This document shows, piece after piece, positions 25,426-36,770 of a stretch of 64,000 nt of DNA; position 1 is the first letter of the stretch, and every line of letters starts with the position of its first letter. Source of the DNA: Megalobrama amblycephala (lineage: Eukaryota > Chordata > Actinopteri > Cypriniformes > Xenocyprididae); the NCBI RefSeq assembly GCF_018812025.1, contig NC_063063.1, positions 2,720,001-2,784,000 on the forward strand, given 5' to 3'. The notes under the pieces are model-generated. The model made no database searches. It saw nothing but the letters and a program-made list of their open reading frames with translations, and was not told the DNA's origin. The translations under genes and the position numbers were made by a program.

Positions 25426-25816
25426 ATTTTTAGTATGATTGAGTTGGCCAATCGAATAAAAGAAGGCGGGCCTTTCTGTTCACAGAAACCGAGTGTGAAT
25501 TCCAACAGGACACTTCAGTTTTAACAGTGAAAGAGTACGAGATGAGAAGTAGAGAAACATTTAATATTTGACAATGATATGATAGAATTGAACTTTTTAC
25601 TCAATTTCACCATTTATTTGAATTGAAAATATGAACTTTGAAAAATTGTGAAAAAAATATTAAATAAAAAATAAATAATTAAATATTTTAAATACATAAA
25701 TACAAAAATACACAAAAATACTTTGATCTAAAACAAAATTTTAAAAATATTAAAATTTTAATGAAAATTCTTTAAAGACAGTTTAAGTTAACTAAAATGA
25801 AAAAAAAACAACAACA
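25426..25816. other. Non-coding AT-rich stretch
   Basis: No gene recognised. The end (about 25600-25810) is low-complexity TAAAAT-rich sequence. Confidence 0.4.
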
Positions 25817-26478
25817 AATGGTCTAAAAGGGTTGCCCCTATTCTCTTAAAGGGTTAGTTCACCCAAAAACGAAAATTCTGTCATTTATTACTCACCCTCA
25901 TGCCGTTCCACACCCGTAAGATCTTGGTTCATCTTCAGAACACAAATTAAGATATTTTTGTTGAAATCCGATGGCTCAGTGAGGCCAGCAATGACATTTC
26001 CTCTCTCAAGATCCATAAAGGTACTAAAAACATATTTAAATCAGTTCATGTGAGTACAGTGGTTCAATATTAATATTATAAAGCGACGAAAATATTTTTG
26101 GTGTGGCAAAAAAAACAAAATAACGATTTATATAGTGATGGTCTATTTCAAAGCACTGGTTCATGAAGCTTCGGAGCGTTATGAAACAGCATGTCGAATC
26201 AGCGGTTCAGAGAGCCAAAGTCACATGATTTCAACAGTTTGGCGGTTTGACACGCAATCTGAATCATGATTGAACTAACCCATTAATGAGTTATGGGTGT
26301 GCTTTGGGCATAACGTGCAATAAACCAATCAGAGTCTCATCTCCCATTCCCTTGTGTACCCGCATATTACAAACGTGCTCTTTAAATAACAAAAAATAAA
26401 TAAATACTACGCTATTGACTTTAAACCAGATTTCAGTTGGTCAATGGTGCAGTCGTATTCAGCTGCCTCAAAATAGCA
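25817..26478 (+). mobile_element. Harbinger-like element, copy 2 (truncated, split)
   Basis: Matches the interior of 15198-15986: GGTCTAAAAGGGTTGCCCCT at 25820 and CATAACGTGCAATAAACCAA from about 26310, on to CTCAAAATAGCAA at 26478. It is interrupted by the TTAA element at 25850-26282. It has also lost about 250 bp between GTCTCATCTCCCATTCC and GCATATTACAAACG relative to copy 1. Confidence 0.8.
25850..26282. mobile_element. 433-bp TTAA element with readable target duplication
   Basis: Ends AGGGTTAGTTCACCC and TTGAACTAACCCA, with TTAA at 25846-25849 and 26283-26286. The interrupted host repeat exists without the insertion at about 15345-15360, where TTCTCTTAATGAATCATGGG carries a single TTAA. 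TTAA is therefore the duplicated target. It appears internally deleted relative to a longer palindromic parent, because only one arm is present. The inverted relative at 60903-61317 carries the opposite arm. Confidence 0.92.
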
Positions 26479-27044
26479 AAGAAAGTTTTATGTAATCAAG
26501 GATATCTTAATAAATTAACACATGTAACAATATCACATTGCGATCACACTTCATAATTAGACATTCGTGCTTGGTACGTTTTTCATCTTAAAACCAAATC
26601 GGCTGAAGTTTTTTTGACAAAAAACATTTTGACAAAGTTTTCTTTGTGCTGATTTTGAGGAAGAATCTCGAAATTGAATTAAAGCATGTTAAAAGTACCA
26701 GAGTTTGAGCATTACACTATTACTTGCAGCCAAAAGCACAGTCAAATTAGCCGAAATGTTTCACAGTTAAACTCAAGGGGCGGGCGACATGGCATCCCAT
26801 TTCTGTTGATATCTGCGGGAAGATTGTGTGGGCCTGCTATATGACCCAATAAAGAGGCAGCAAAGACATGACTCACCCAGATATTAAGGTCAGAAAGACA
26901 CATTAAACCGCTCTGTCTGCAGAAGCAGATCCAGTCTGAGGTGTAAGGGTGAATCATAGTGTCGGAGCAGAGAGCAGAATGAGGACACTTCAGGCAAAAC
27001 TATTGTTTTTTCAGGCACTGGGCAATTTTGAGATTTTTCCTTAA
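26479..27044. other. Non-coding stretch
   Basis: No gene. It includes a short fragment (about 26568-26600) related to 19720-19740. The region 26740-26960 looks non-repetitive. From about 26985 the text matches 32647-32690 (CAGGCACTGG, CAATTTT). Confidence 0.35.
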
Positions 27045-27274
27045 AGTCCCCCTTACATCAACACAATGAATAAAGCTGCGTGTTCCAAAGCACTTCAGTG
27101 GGCCTTTAAATGTGGTAATTTCGTTGCTTTTCATGGGAGATAAAAAACCTCTCAGATTTCATGAAAAAATATCTTAATTTGTGTTCCGAAGATGATCAAA
27201 GGCCTTACGGGTTTGGATCAACATGAGGGTTAGTAATTAATGACAGAAATTTCATTTTTGGGTGAACTAACCCT
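27045..27274. mobile_element. Composite or truncated TTAA element
   Basis: Flanked by TTAA at 27041-27044 and 27275-27278. The right half (AATATCTTAATTTGTGTTCC, then TTTTGGGTGAACTAACCCT) belongs to the 25850/60903 family. The left end (AGTCCCCCTTACATC) does not match, so the element is chimeric or rearranged. Confidence 0.65.
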
Positions 27275-27576
27275 TTAACTTCTTTCAGACTAATGGAAAG
27301 AAAACATATAAATATGCATTTCTGTGTTTATTACATTTTGTCTATTTGCATCTGTAGATTTCAATAGACCTTAATCAGGGTAGCGCTGTATTTAATTTTT
27401 GACAGGAATGCAAACAAGGCTGTGAGGGAGAGAAGTACAGAGCATTCAATGGAGTTTAACAACCAGGGCTTTTTGCTCACTAGCCACTGTGGCTGGTTTT
27501 CCGAAGTTACTAGCCACTCAGCATTTTCACTGGCCATGGTATTGACATCAATACCATGGGGAAAAACTGCCATTTA

Positions 27577-28514
27577 CAGTACAGTCCAAAAGTTTGGAAC
27601 CACTAAGATTTTTAATGGTTTTAAAAGAAGTTTCGTCTGCTCACCAAGGCTACATTTATTTAATTAAAAATACAATAAAAAACAGTAATATTGTGAAATA
27701 TTATTACAATTTAAAATAACTGTGTATTATTTAAATATATTTGACAAAGTAATTTATTCCTGTGATGCAAAGCTGAATTTTCAGCATCATTACTCCAGTC
27801 TTCAGTGTCACATGATCCTTCAGAAATCATTCTAATATGCTGATTTGCTGCTCAATAAACATTTATGATTATTTTCAATGTTGAAAACAGTTGTGTACTT
27901 TTTTTTTTTCAGGATTCCTTGATGAATAGAAAGTTCAAAAGAACAGCATTTATCTGAAATACAAAGCTTCTGTAGCATTATACACTACCGTTCAAAAGTT
28001 TGGGGTCAGTAAGAATTTTTATTTTTATTTTTTTGAAAAGAAATTAAAGAAATGAATACTTTTATTCAGCAAGGATGCATTAAATCAATCAAAAGTGGCA
28101 GTAAAGACATTTATAATGTTACAAAAGATTAGATTTCAGATAAACACTGTTCTTTTGAACTTTCTATTCATCAAGGAATCCTGAAAAAAAAAGTACACAA
28201 CTGTTTTCAACATTGAAAATAATCATAAATGTTTATTGAGCAGCAAATCAGCATATTAGAATGATTTCTGAAGGATCATGTGACACTGAAGACTGGAGTA
28301 ACGATGCTGAAAATTCAGCTTTGCATCACAGGAATAAATTACTTTGTCAAATATATTTAAATAGTACACAGTTATTTTAAATTGTAATAATATTTCACAA
28401 TATTACTGTTTTTTACTGTATTTTTAATTAAATAAATGTAGCCTTGGTGAGCAGACGAAACTTCTTTTAAAAACATTAAAAATCTTAGTGGTTCCAAACT
28501 TTTGGACTGTACTG
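27577..28514 (+). mobile_element. 938-bp near-palindromic element, copy A
   Basis: Ends CAGTACAGTCCAAAAGTTTG and its complement, flanked by TA at 27575-27576 and 28515-28516, a Tc1/mariner-type target. The two arms (about 27577-27960 and 28130-28514) are inverse copies over several hundred bases. The centre contains ACCGTTCAAAAGTTTGGGGT and TTTATTCAGCAAGGATGC. It has no transposase. The same length and structure recur at 29115-30052 in the opposite orientation. Confidence 0.93.
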
Positions 28515-28516
28515 TA

Positions 28517-29064
28517 GATATTTTCAATATGATCTCATAATTTGGCAGCAGGTTTATTAGGCTGCTGTCACTTTAAGACCTGATGCACAGATCCATTATA
28601 CTGTTACACATGCGTTTTCTTTCTCAACTGTTCACGTTCACTTAAAACATAACTGACTGTTTACGTGAATACTCATCAAGGCATTTTGATATTATTTTGT
28701 GTGTATTTGACTGTTTAAGCACAATAAGCAGCGAAAAATAACTCAATTCAGTACTGAGAGGCGGCTTTATGTGTGCACACTTTGTCTGTGAGCACAAAAT
28801 CTGCTGGAATGAGTAAAATTATGCACAATACGCACGCCGAAATTCAAACCCTGTAACACCAACAATATTCATCCAGAGCAAATGAAATGAGTGAGTGAGG
28901 AGAGACGGGTTTTGTGTGTCGACTCGCTGTCGGAGAAATGAGAGAGAGAGAAAGAGCAGCATGTGTCTATTCTGCGGAAAATGAGTACTGGAAGCATTTC
29001 AGATATTTCAGTATCGATATGTAATGAAAAATCATTATTTTTGACAACACTACGTTGCACTTAC
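28517..29064. other. Non-coding stretch
   Basis: Spacer between the two palindromic elements; nothing recognised. Confidence 0.4.
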
Positions 29065-29072
29065 TGTATATA

Positions 29073-29114
<42 letters not shown>
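29065..29114. repeat. (TA)n microsatellite, left of copy B
   Basis: TA run with one TG interruption, ending at the left target TA of the element at 29115. Confidence 0.95.
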
Positions 29115-29117
<3 letters not shown>

Positions 29118-30049
29118 TACAGTCCAAAAGTTTGGAACCACTAAGATTTTTAATGTTTTTAAAAGAAGTTTCGTCTGCTCACCAAGGCTACATTTATTTA
29201 ATTAAAAATACAGTAAAAACAGTAATATTGTGAAATATTATTACAATTTAAAATAACTGTTTTCTATTTGAATATATTTCACAAAGTAATTTATTCCTGT
29301 GATGCAAAGCTGAATTTTCAGCATCATTACTCCAGTCTTCAGTGTCACATGATCCTTCAGAAATCATTCTAATATGCTGATCTGCTGATCTGATAAACAT
29401 TTAATGTGTACAATTGTACAAAATATTTGTGTACAATATTTTTTTTCAGGAATATTTGATGAATAGAAAGTTCAAAAGAACAGTGTTTATCTGAAATCTA
29501 ATCTTTTGTAACATTATAAATGTCTTTACTGCCACTTTTGATTGATTTAATGCATCCTTGCTGAATAAAAGTATTCATTTCTTTAATTTCTTTTCAAAAA
29601 AAATAAAAATAAAAATTCTTACTGACCCCAAACTTTTGAACGGTAGTGTATAATGCTACAGAAGCTTTGTATTTCAGATAAATGCTGTTCTTTTGAACTT
29701 TCTATTCATCAAGGAATCCTGAAAAAAAAAGTACACAACTGTTTTCAACATTGAAAATAATCATAAATGTTTATTGAGCAGCAAATCAGCATATTAGAAT
29801 GATTTCTGAAGGATCATGTGACACTGAAGACTGGAGTAACGATGCTGAAAATTCAGCTTTGCATCACAAGAATAAATTACTTTGTCAAATATATTTAAAT
29901 AGTACACAGTTATTTTAAATTGTAATAATATTTCACAATATTACTGTTTTTTACTGTATTTTTAATTAAATAAATGTAGCCTTGGTGAGCAGACGAAACT
30001 TCTTTTAAAAACATTAAAAATCTTAGTGGTTCCAAACTTTTGGACTGTA

Positions 30050-30052
<3 letters not shown>
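29115..30052 (-). mobile_element. 938-bp near-palindromic element, copy B
   Basis: Same ends as copy A, and the asymmetric centre lies in reverse (ACCCCAAACTTTTGAACGGT at about 29626), so the insertion has the opposite orientation. It sits inside a (TA)n microsatellite, with runs at 29065-29114 and 30053-30107, which fits insertion at TA. One stretch near 29390-29450 differs from copy A (TGTGTACAATTGTACA in place of the usual arm). Confidence 0.93.

Positions 30053-30107
<55 letters not shown>
30053..30107. repeat. (TA)n microsatellite, right of copy B
   Basis: About 27 TA units directly following the element end. Confidence 0.97.
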
Positions 30108-30111
<4 letters not shown>

Positions 30112-31288
30112 CAACCCGCCTAAGTGACTAGTAGGAGTGACTGTGTTACACGCCATTGCTGAAATCCACACGCATTTGCCAGGTGTTAATGTCAAACCCT
30201 GTTAACAACATACTGATTGTTCAGGTGATGTCTAAAAAACATTTTTGACCAGAGGTCAAGAACTTTCAGTAAACAACTGGAATCTGAATGAAGATCCGAG
30301 TCAATTATTTGCCCGAAAGAATAACGAAAAATCATTGCTATCTTGAAAACTCTAGTATGAGATACACAGTTTGAATGACTGTACATAGTTCTGATTCTTA
30401 CGGAGAAATTACATCATTTGTCATCTAATTATGAATGTCTGACATCATAGTGTCAGTTTCAAATGACTCCTTTATAATTCCTGGTTTGGATCAAAGCCCT
30501 TCATTATTTCTAGTCATCTGAAATGCCATTCATCTCCTTCTCTACTCTTTCCCTCCCCCTCTCTGTGTCTAAGCAGCCCTATCCATCCCACTTTTCTCTC
30601 AATGTTTAGGCTGTCAACTCTGACACCCACTCCAAATGCCAGCGCACTGACCAAAAAAACGAGCAGCGAGGACGATGACAGATTGCCACAGCCGCACAAA
30701 AGAATCCTTCAAACTCGACTCAAACCCTTCACATTAAAAAGGCCACTATTAACGTCTACTCAGTCATGCAACACAGACTTTACTGCGCTTCTTTGTTTAT
30801 TGCTTCCAAAGGGACTTTCCCATTTAAAATGCTTTTGTCTTTGTGGATGAGGCTTAAGTGACACTAGCCTGAGGCTAAGAAAGTTTTACCATCAAGCTCA
30901 TAAAAACGTGTTCATAAAAAATGCTCAGTGAGAATTAATGAATATTGGCCAGATCTCTGTGGTAGGGAGACACGTCTAGCATTTTTAAATGGAAAGCAAT
31001 GGATAGTTGTTGTCTGAATATTTCACAAATAGTTAAATAAATAATAAACTTTTGGCAATTTACAGTCTTTCACTCCCAATAAGATGCATCAAAAACATTC
31101 TGCAGTATGGAAAGTTTTGTCCAATAAAATATGAAATGAGATAATTATAAGTATCCTTTAGGTTTGTCTTCAGCTGCTTTAAAACCAATACTTTGAATCC
31201 ATCAACTGGTTGCAAACTGGTGCCTTCATTACTTTAGTCTATAATACAACCCCTACAAAAAAGAATACTTCAAGTTCATTTTATAATG
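30108..31288. other. Non-coding stretch
   Basis: Mostly unremarkable. A pyrimidine-rich tract at 30535-30607 ends in ATGTTTAG, a splice-acceptor-like sequence, followed by an 82-codon open frame with no recognisable domain. I do not call an exon. Confidence 0.3.
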
Positions 31289-31745
31289 AAAACTTCAAGT
31301 ATATTTCCAAGTATATTTTAAGTATACTAAAATCAATGAACTAGTAGTATACTTGTAACTTATTGGGACTAAATTAGCTCACATTTTGGTTTATAAAAGT
31401 ATATGTTTAGGTGTACTTCTACAGTAGTAGACTTTGAGATACACAACTAGTTTACATCTAAGTTTTTCTTTTCTATTGCAACTTTACTGTGAACTATACA
31501 GCTTTGCTGTGAACTGTACTTTTATTAAGTAAACTTAAGTTTAAGTATATTTTCCAAGTATATTTTAAGTAGTATGTATACTAAAATCAGTGTACTAGTA
31601 GTATAGGCTACTTGTAAGTGTACTATTTCAATACTTGGCTAAATCGTTCCACTTTTTAGTTTATAAAAGTACTTTATACGTGCACTTTAAATGCAACAAT
31701 CTAAGTTTTTCTTTTCTGTCGCAACTATACTGTGAAATATACTAT
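31289..31745. repeat. Two-copy direct duplication of about 200 bp
   Basis: AAGTATATTT(T)CCAAGTATATT, ACTAGTAGTATA, TAGTTTATAAAAGTA and ATCTAAGTTTTTCTTTTCT occur in the same order at about 31292-31480 and 31545-31725, a shift of about 250 bp with many differences. AGTATACTT-type words continue to about 31880. It may belong to a dispersed AT-rich MITE. Confidence 0.6.
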
Positions 31746-31880
31746 AAATTAATTGTTAATTTACTGTTATACTGTTAATTTACTACTATATACTTATAGT
31801 TCACTTGTTTGGTTAACTCAAAGTACACTTTGAAGTATATTCCCAGTAAACTACCAGTTTAATAGTTTTTACTGAAAGCA

Positions 31881-32646
31881 TACTTTTCATATTTAAATAT
31901 TTCTTTAAGTGAAAAGGTTATGAAAAAAGGCCAAACAGTCAAGCCATTTCATAGTCTTTAAGGACTAACTTTCAAATCAAAATTTTGAACAATTCACTCA
32001 AATGCTCAAATGTTCTTCAGGATATATAAGAAAAAATTCTGGAACAAACTAAGTTTGAATAGTTTTGATGCCTAAAATTGTGAATAGTTGTGTGTTAAAT
32101 TATGAATACTGGTGTTTAGTTGCATTAGATTCAGTGTAAACAAGCTTTAGTCATATGCTATATTTATGCTAAAATCTCTCAGTTGTTTCGCTCTAAAAAA
32201 TGAGACATGTTGACTTTTGAATTTGCATCATGCTACATGCTAACTGTGTTGCCTATTTGTGTGGCTGGGTGAACCCTGGACAGGTTCCTCTGACAGCTTC
32301 TGTCGTTCGTCTCTCGCCGTGAGAGGTATGATATCCCGCAGGCAGACAGATATGCTAAAGCCTGGGTTATTATCTGGAGTGAGTGATACGGGCAGATACT
32401 GAAGCTGCACTACAGTGAAGCACATTCAGATCCACTCCCTCGCACACTTTCCTTCTCAATGCTCAGCCCTTCTCGTGATTCTCGTAAATTCTTGTAAAAA
32501 TCTTTTTTTGACAGTGACATATATGAGAGGATTTTGGTATTGCTTTAGATGTAGAATATGGGAACGTGTTTTTGTGCATGCAATACTTACCGATAATCTT
32601 CACAGACTTACATACAGTCAAGTTCAAAACTCTTTTTTTATTTAAT
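31881..32646. other. Non-coding stretch
   Basis: Nothing recognised. A 61-codon minus-strand frame at 32240-32425 lies in the least repetitive part but has no domain. Confidence 0.35.
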
Positions 32647-32830
32647 GAGGCATTACAGGCAAAACCACTGTTTTTTTCAGGCACTGGTCAATTTTAAGAT
32701 TTTGTACTGTTTTGCTTCTATAACATGTCTTCTTTCAGACTAGAAAGAAAACATCCAAAATACACATTTAGTGTTTATTTTATTACACTAGATCTATTTA
32801 CGTCTGTAGTTTTTAACTATAATACATATC
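32647..32830 (+). repeat. Dispersed repeat without the insertion seen at 27045
   Basis: Matches 26985-27043 plus 27281-27365 (TCAGGCACTGG, CTTCTTTCAGACTA, GAAAGAAAACAT, TGTTTATT, CATCTGTAG-like) but without the TTAA element between. Here the two halves are joined by about 30 bp of other sequence, so it is not an exact empty site. Confidence 0.6.
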
Positions 32831-33415
32831 TGTAAAGGCTTTTTCTTCTGAACTGAGACAGAAATCAGCAGCACTTAAATACACCAAATTTTACAGTTTT
32901 ATTCCTTTCTATATTCTGAAGGTTTTTATGGAAGAGTTTGTTCATATATTATTTCAATGATTTTATACAACATTTTATTTGTAAAAAAACATGGTGATTT
33001 TTTTGCAGACCTGCCAACATGTAAGCATTTTGCATAGTGGGTACGCATTTTGACCTCAAAGTACGCTGGTATGATTCGTCACTCTAAACTACGCAAAAAC
33101 CTGGCTCTGTGCACGCGTAGTACCTAAATCAAGCAAAAGAAAAAAGTTCTACCAATCATAGCGTTGGGTTCATTTCCCCAAATAATGAATGGGGATGATT
33201 GACAAATAATGGGGATGACAAATAATGACAAATGAGGATGATTGACAAATAATGGGGATGATTGACAAATGCGAACAGCCTATCATTAAAAAAGAGACTG
33301 CAAATCGACAGCAACACAAAATCCTGCTCGATCTCCCTCCTTCCCTCCCTCCACTCCCGCCGTCTGACAGTGACTGAATTCTCAAGCGAGGACAGTACAG
33401 TATACTTCTAACTCC
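32831..33415. other. Non-coding stretch
   Basis: Contains a small imperfect tandem of GGGGATGATTGACAAATAAT-like units at about 33190-33270. No gene recognised. Confidence 0.45.
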
Positions 33416-33419
33416 TTAA

Positions 33420-34917
33420 AGGCAGGGTAGGTAAGAAATTTTGTTCCAAATTTGTTTAAACTTTCTATATATATACATGCATAATTAAAATGTAAGAACT
33501 CTGATAAAAAGAGTATAAAAATCGAGTGACTCTAGACCGTTTAATCTGTATTAAACACAGCTCATTATTTCCATCCTGGACGAAACATAGGATTGGCTTA
33601 GGCGGCTGTCACTCTCTCGCAACCATGGCAACCACCCTTTTGCCACACATGACCTGCCCACTTGCGCGCGCACGTTTGATTTGGGGAATCCAAGAGGCAT
33701 GGATCCTAGGAATACCAAAACAATGGCAGAGAAACAGCAAGCTAAATTCACAGTATCGGCCTATGCAGTTAGTGAAGGCAAACCAGGCAAAAAAAGGAAG
33801 ACAGTAACAGTACAAGAAAAGGCAATGAACAAAAAGTCTTTGGATAAACAAAGAAATAAAACGCGAGTTAATATCGGCGTGGCTTTCCAGCGATGGCGAG
33901 AACTGAGGGAACTCAAGGGGCTGAAAAGTGACTCCTTGATGGCTTTATTTCTGCTGGACAGGTAAATCTTTCTTTTTGTATTTTGATCATACATATTTTT
34001 TTGTTTATTTTTTCATGAAGCATGTGTCATTAGCACACGTAGCTGCGTAATATAGCTAACATAACATTACTTAGCGAGCCGTAGTAGAGACGATAAATAA
34101 TGATAGCTATAGTGTTGAATTGTGCATAATTTTACCCTCTGTCTAACTCTTTTACCATGTTCACCTGTAAGTTTACCTGCACGTTTTTTTTTCGCCTTTG
34201 TTTTGTTTTTATATTCTCTACCTATGTTTACTGATGTCTTTATCTTGTATCTGTGTGTGTCGTACACACTTTGTTGTATGTGTGTGTTATTATTTTGTGT
34301 CTGCAATGCAGTTGTGAGTTGATATTTGAGTGTATGTTACTCTGTTGATCTGTAGAACAACGTATATGTTATGAATCTTACACGAAATTCATCTTCATCA
34401 CAGTGTAAATGATGGTAATGGAAAAACGTGTATCATGCAACCTGTTTTTAGCTTTGCCTTATAGATAGCTCGTTAGCGAATCAAAAAATATATATTTTAA
34501 ACTTTACCAATATTAATATGCTAGCTTGATAGTGAGTACTAAAATACATCTTGTTTGTTTATCTTCATAATTATAAAGTTATTTTTATTACATGTGATTC
34601 TGACATGATGTCACTACATGCCGTGCTCCTTCCTCTCCGCTCGTCTCAGGTAAATAATGCGTCTTCCAGCTCAGTGGTCGGAGTCACACGTTCATGCGTT
34701 TTGGGGGCGTGGCTTTGGAAGGAGCCCAGAAGGGAGGGGGTGGAGTGAATGGAAATAATGAGCTGTCTTTAAAACAGTCGTGAGAGGTCTACAGACACTC
34801 GATTTTTATACTTTCTTTTTCAGAGTACTTACATTTTAATTATGTATTGATATATAAATAAAGTTTAAACAAATTTTGAAAAAAAGTTTTTTATACATTT
34901 TTTTGCCTACCCTGCCT
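33420..34917 (+). mobile_element. 1.5-kb TTAA-flanked element with a coding exon
   Basis: Flanked by TTAA at 33416-33419 and 34918-34921. Ends AGGCAGGGTAGGTAAGAAAT and TTTTGCCTACCCTGCCT are inverted repeats. Subterminal stretches (AAAAATCGAGTGACTCTAGA and, inverted, near 34780-34810) are also paired. It carries one exon at 33681-33960 followed by a splice donor, and no recognisable catalytic domain. It is probably an internally deleted derivative of a Kolobok-like transposon, inferred from the TTAA target. Confidence 0.85.
33681..33965 (+). CDS. Basic transposon-derived exon with WR...FLLD motif
   Basis: An open frame of 94 codons from ATG (33681). A lysine-rich segment (KPGKKRKTVTVQ, residues about 34-45) precedes a C-terminal motif RVNIGVAFQRWRELR, then KSDSLMALFLLD. 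The motif resembles an N-terminal domain I have seen in many uncharacterised fish proteins linked to transposons. The frame ends GACAG|GTAAAT at 33961, a good splice donor, so the genuine exon likely ends at 33960 and the terminal R and stop come from intron read-through. The exon is intact, with no stop or frameshift. The biochemical function is unknown to me; DNA binding is only a guess from the basic character. Confidence 0.5.
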   Translation: MGNPRGMDPRNTKTMAEKQQAKFTVSAYAVSEGKPGKKRKTVTVQEKAMNKKSLDKQRNKTRVNIGVAFQRWRELRELKGLKSDSLMALFLLDR

Positions 34918-34921
34918 TTAA

Positions 34922-36634
34922 GGTAAATGGGTATAAGTAATGTTGAACAACAAATCTAAATAAAATGGAAATCAATATATGGCTCAGTGATTATGAAAGT
35001 GCTGTGATTTGTGAATGACTGACTTTATTTATTATCAGTGTTGAGAAACGTATAACCTACATGTGTTGTGTTAATAATAACTAAAGTTGCGTTAATAATT
35101 ACTAAAGTACCTAATTATGTTACATAGCCTACTTATTTTGTATGAAAACCAGCACATTAGTTACTTATGCATTTAAAAGTACCATTCTTTCACTTTGTTC
35201 TTGCTTGTGTTATTTTTCTGTCGGAAAGCATTTTGAATTATCCATCCCTGTTTTTAAGTTTCGTTAAATGACGGATGCTTTAATTAAAACAACCCCTCGT
35301 TATTTGTCGGACTAACTTCTTGATATTCTTGAATACTCTATTCGTTTTGCTCTTATGGGTCCTGTCTATTCATTGTCAACTGTTCTCTATAAATATGTTT
35401 GTATTTGCTAACGTTTTTTATTTGTTATCACAAGATTTTTTCTTTTGTCAAATCAACTTCAATAATTAATGTGGTTCAAATTACATAATATTTTGAGTTT
35501 CTGTTGATTGAACCAATCGCCTTCAATGTATTAATTTTATGAACTCAAAATTTTAAGGCAACTTACTTTTTTAAGTTAGACCAACAATTCTTTTTTACAG
35601 TGTAGTTTATTGTTAGTTCATATTAGTTAATGCATTATGTAATGGTAACAAATTAAATGTTATTGTAATTGCTTTTTCTTTTACATTTTTCAAAATCCCA
35701 AAACTTAAGTTTCTTTTCAGGTTTAAATGTAAAAAAAAAAAAAAAAAAAATCAACTAAAACTAAACTCAAACTAAATCTTCAATGCGGTCTTAGATTTTT
35801 GGATCCCGCTGTATATTTACATTTCTTTTTTCTGCAGTTTACCAGCACCAGATGCAGTCAATCCTATTACTATTTAATTACATCACAAATTTAATCAGGA
35901 TTGAAGGTCAGAAGTTAAAGTTCAAAGGTGGCAGGCTTCTTGCTTCCCTAATTCTTCTGTGTAGCTGTGGCCCTTCATAAACCCGTATCCATCACTGAGC
36001 CAATTAGTCCAGAGTCAGTGTCCCTTCTTCCAGACAATGAGGAGTGAGGACCCTCAACCATGTGCAGGAAAACAACAGGGCTCTTTCCTTTAAAACTTAG
36101 TGTCTGGTGGTAAGTGTTGCATTGTAAAACATAAGCCACTAACCACATTTCTATTATACTGAGGGAACATTGTGCCACTCGAAATTAGACTCCACACTTT
36201 CAAACACAATCAGACTAGACCAGAACAACAGCAATACCTCGCAGTAAAATGAAGTCAACCAGACAAGCAGCTTCATAAAAAAACACAATTACCTCAACAT
36301 AACCTTTCTCTCTGCCTCAATCTCTCTCTCCAACTGATGCAATATCACACGTCCTGTACTGTCACTTCCTTTATTCACTTCTTTCACACTCCAGGGAAAT
36401 AAAGACACCTTTTTTCAGGAAGAAAAGCAAAACAACAGGCTTTGCTAGATTCTGTATCTTCATATTCCAATCCCCTCTGAATATTCAGTGAATTTTAAAT
36501 CAATCTCAGGCAGATCTCACAGGGTTAGCTTGTGTTTCGTCTCAGGGTTTGACTGACAAAAGAGTGCCGGCAAATAATCACATCAGAGAGATTTCTGACC
36601 GGAAAGAAATATGTAAAAGATCCCTAGATGCATA
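34922..36634. other. Non-coding stretch with a MITE-like fragment
   Basis: At about 35455-35606 an AT-rich element with GAGTTCATAA-type inverse words ends in TTTTTTACAGTGTAG, the terminus of a common short MITE. A20 tract at about 35731-35750. The block 35930-36180 is less repetitive and contains GAGCCAATTAGTCC; it might be conserved non-coding DNA. No gene recognised. Confidence 0.4.
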
Positions 36635-36770
36635 TACAATATTTTGCCAAAAGTATTGGGGCACCCCCCTAAATCATTGAATTCAGGTGTTCCAATCACT
36701 TCCATGGCCACAGGTGTATAAAATCAAGCACCTAGGCATGCAGACTGCTTCTACAAACATTTGTGAAAGA

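Noticed and set aside
30602..30850. Possible exon preceded by a pyrimidine tract and TTTAG
   Set aside because: An acceptor-like sequence alone is weak, the encoded peptide has no recognisable domain, and no partner exon can be seen.
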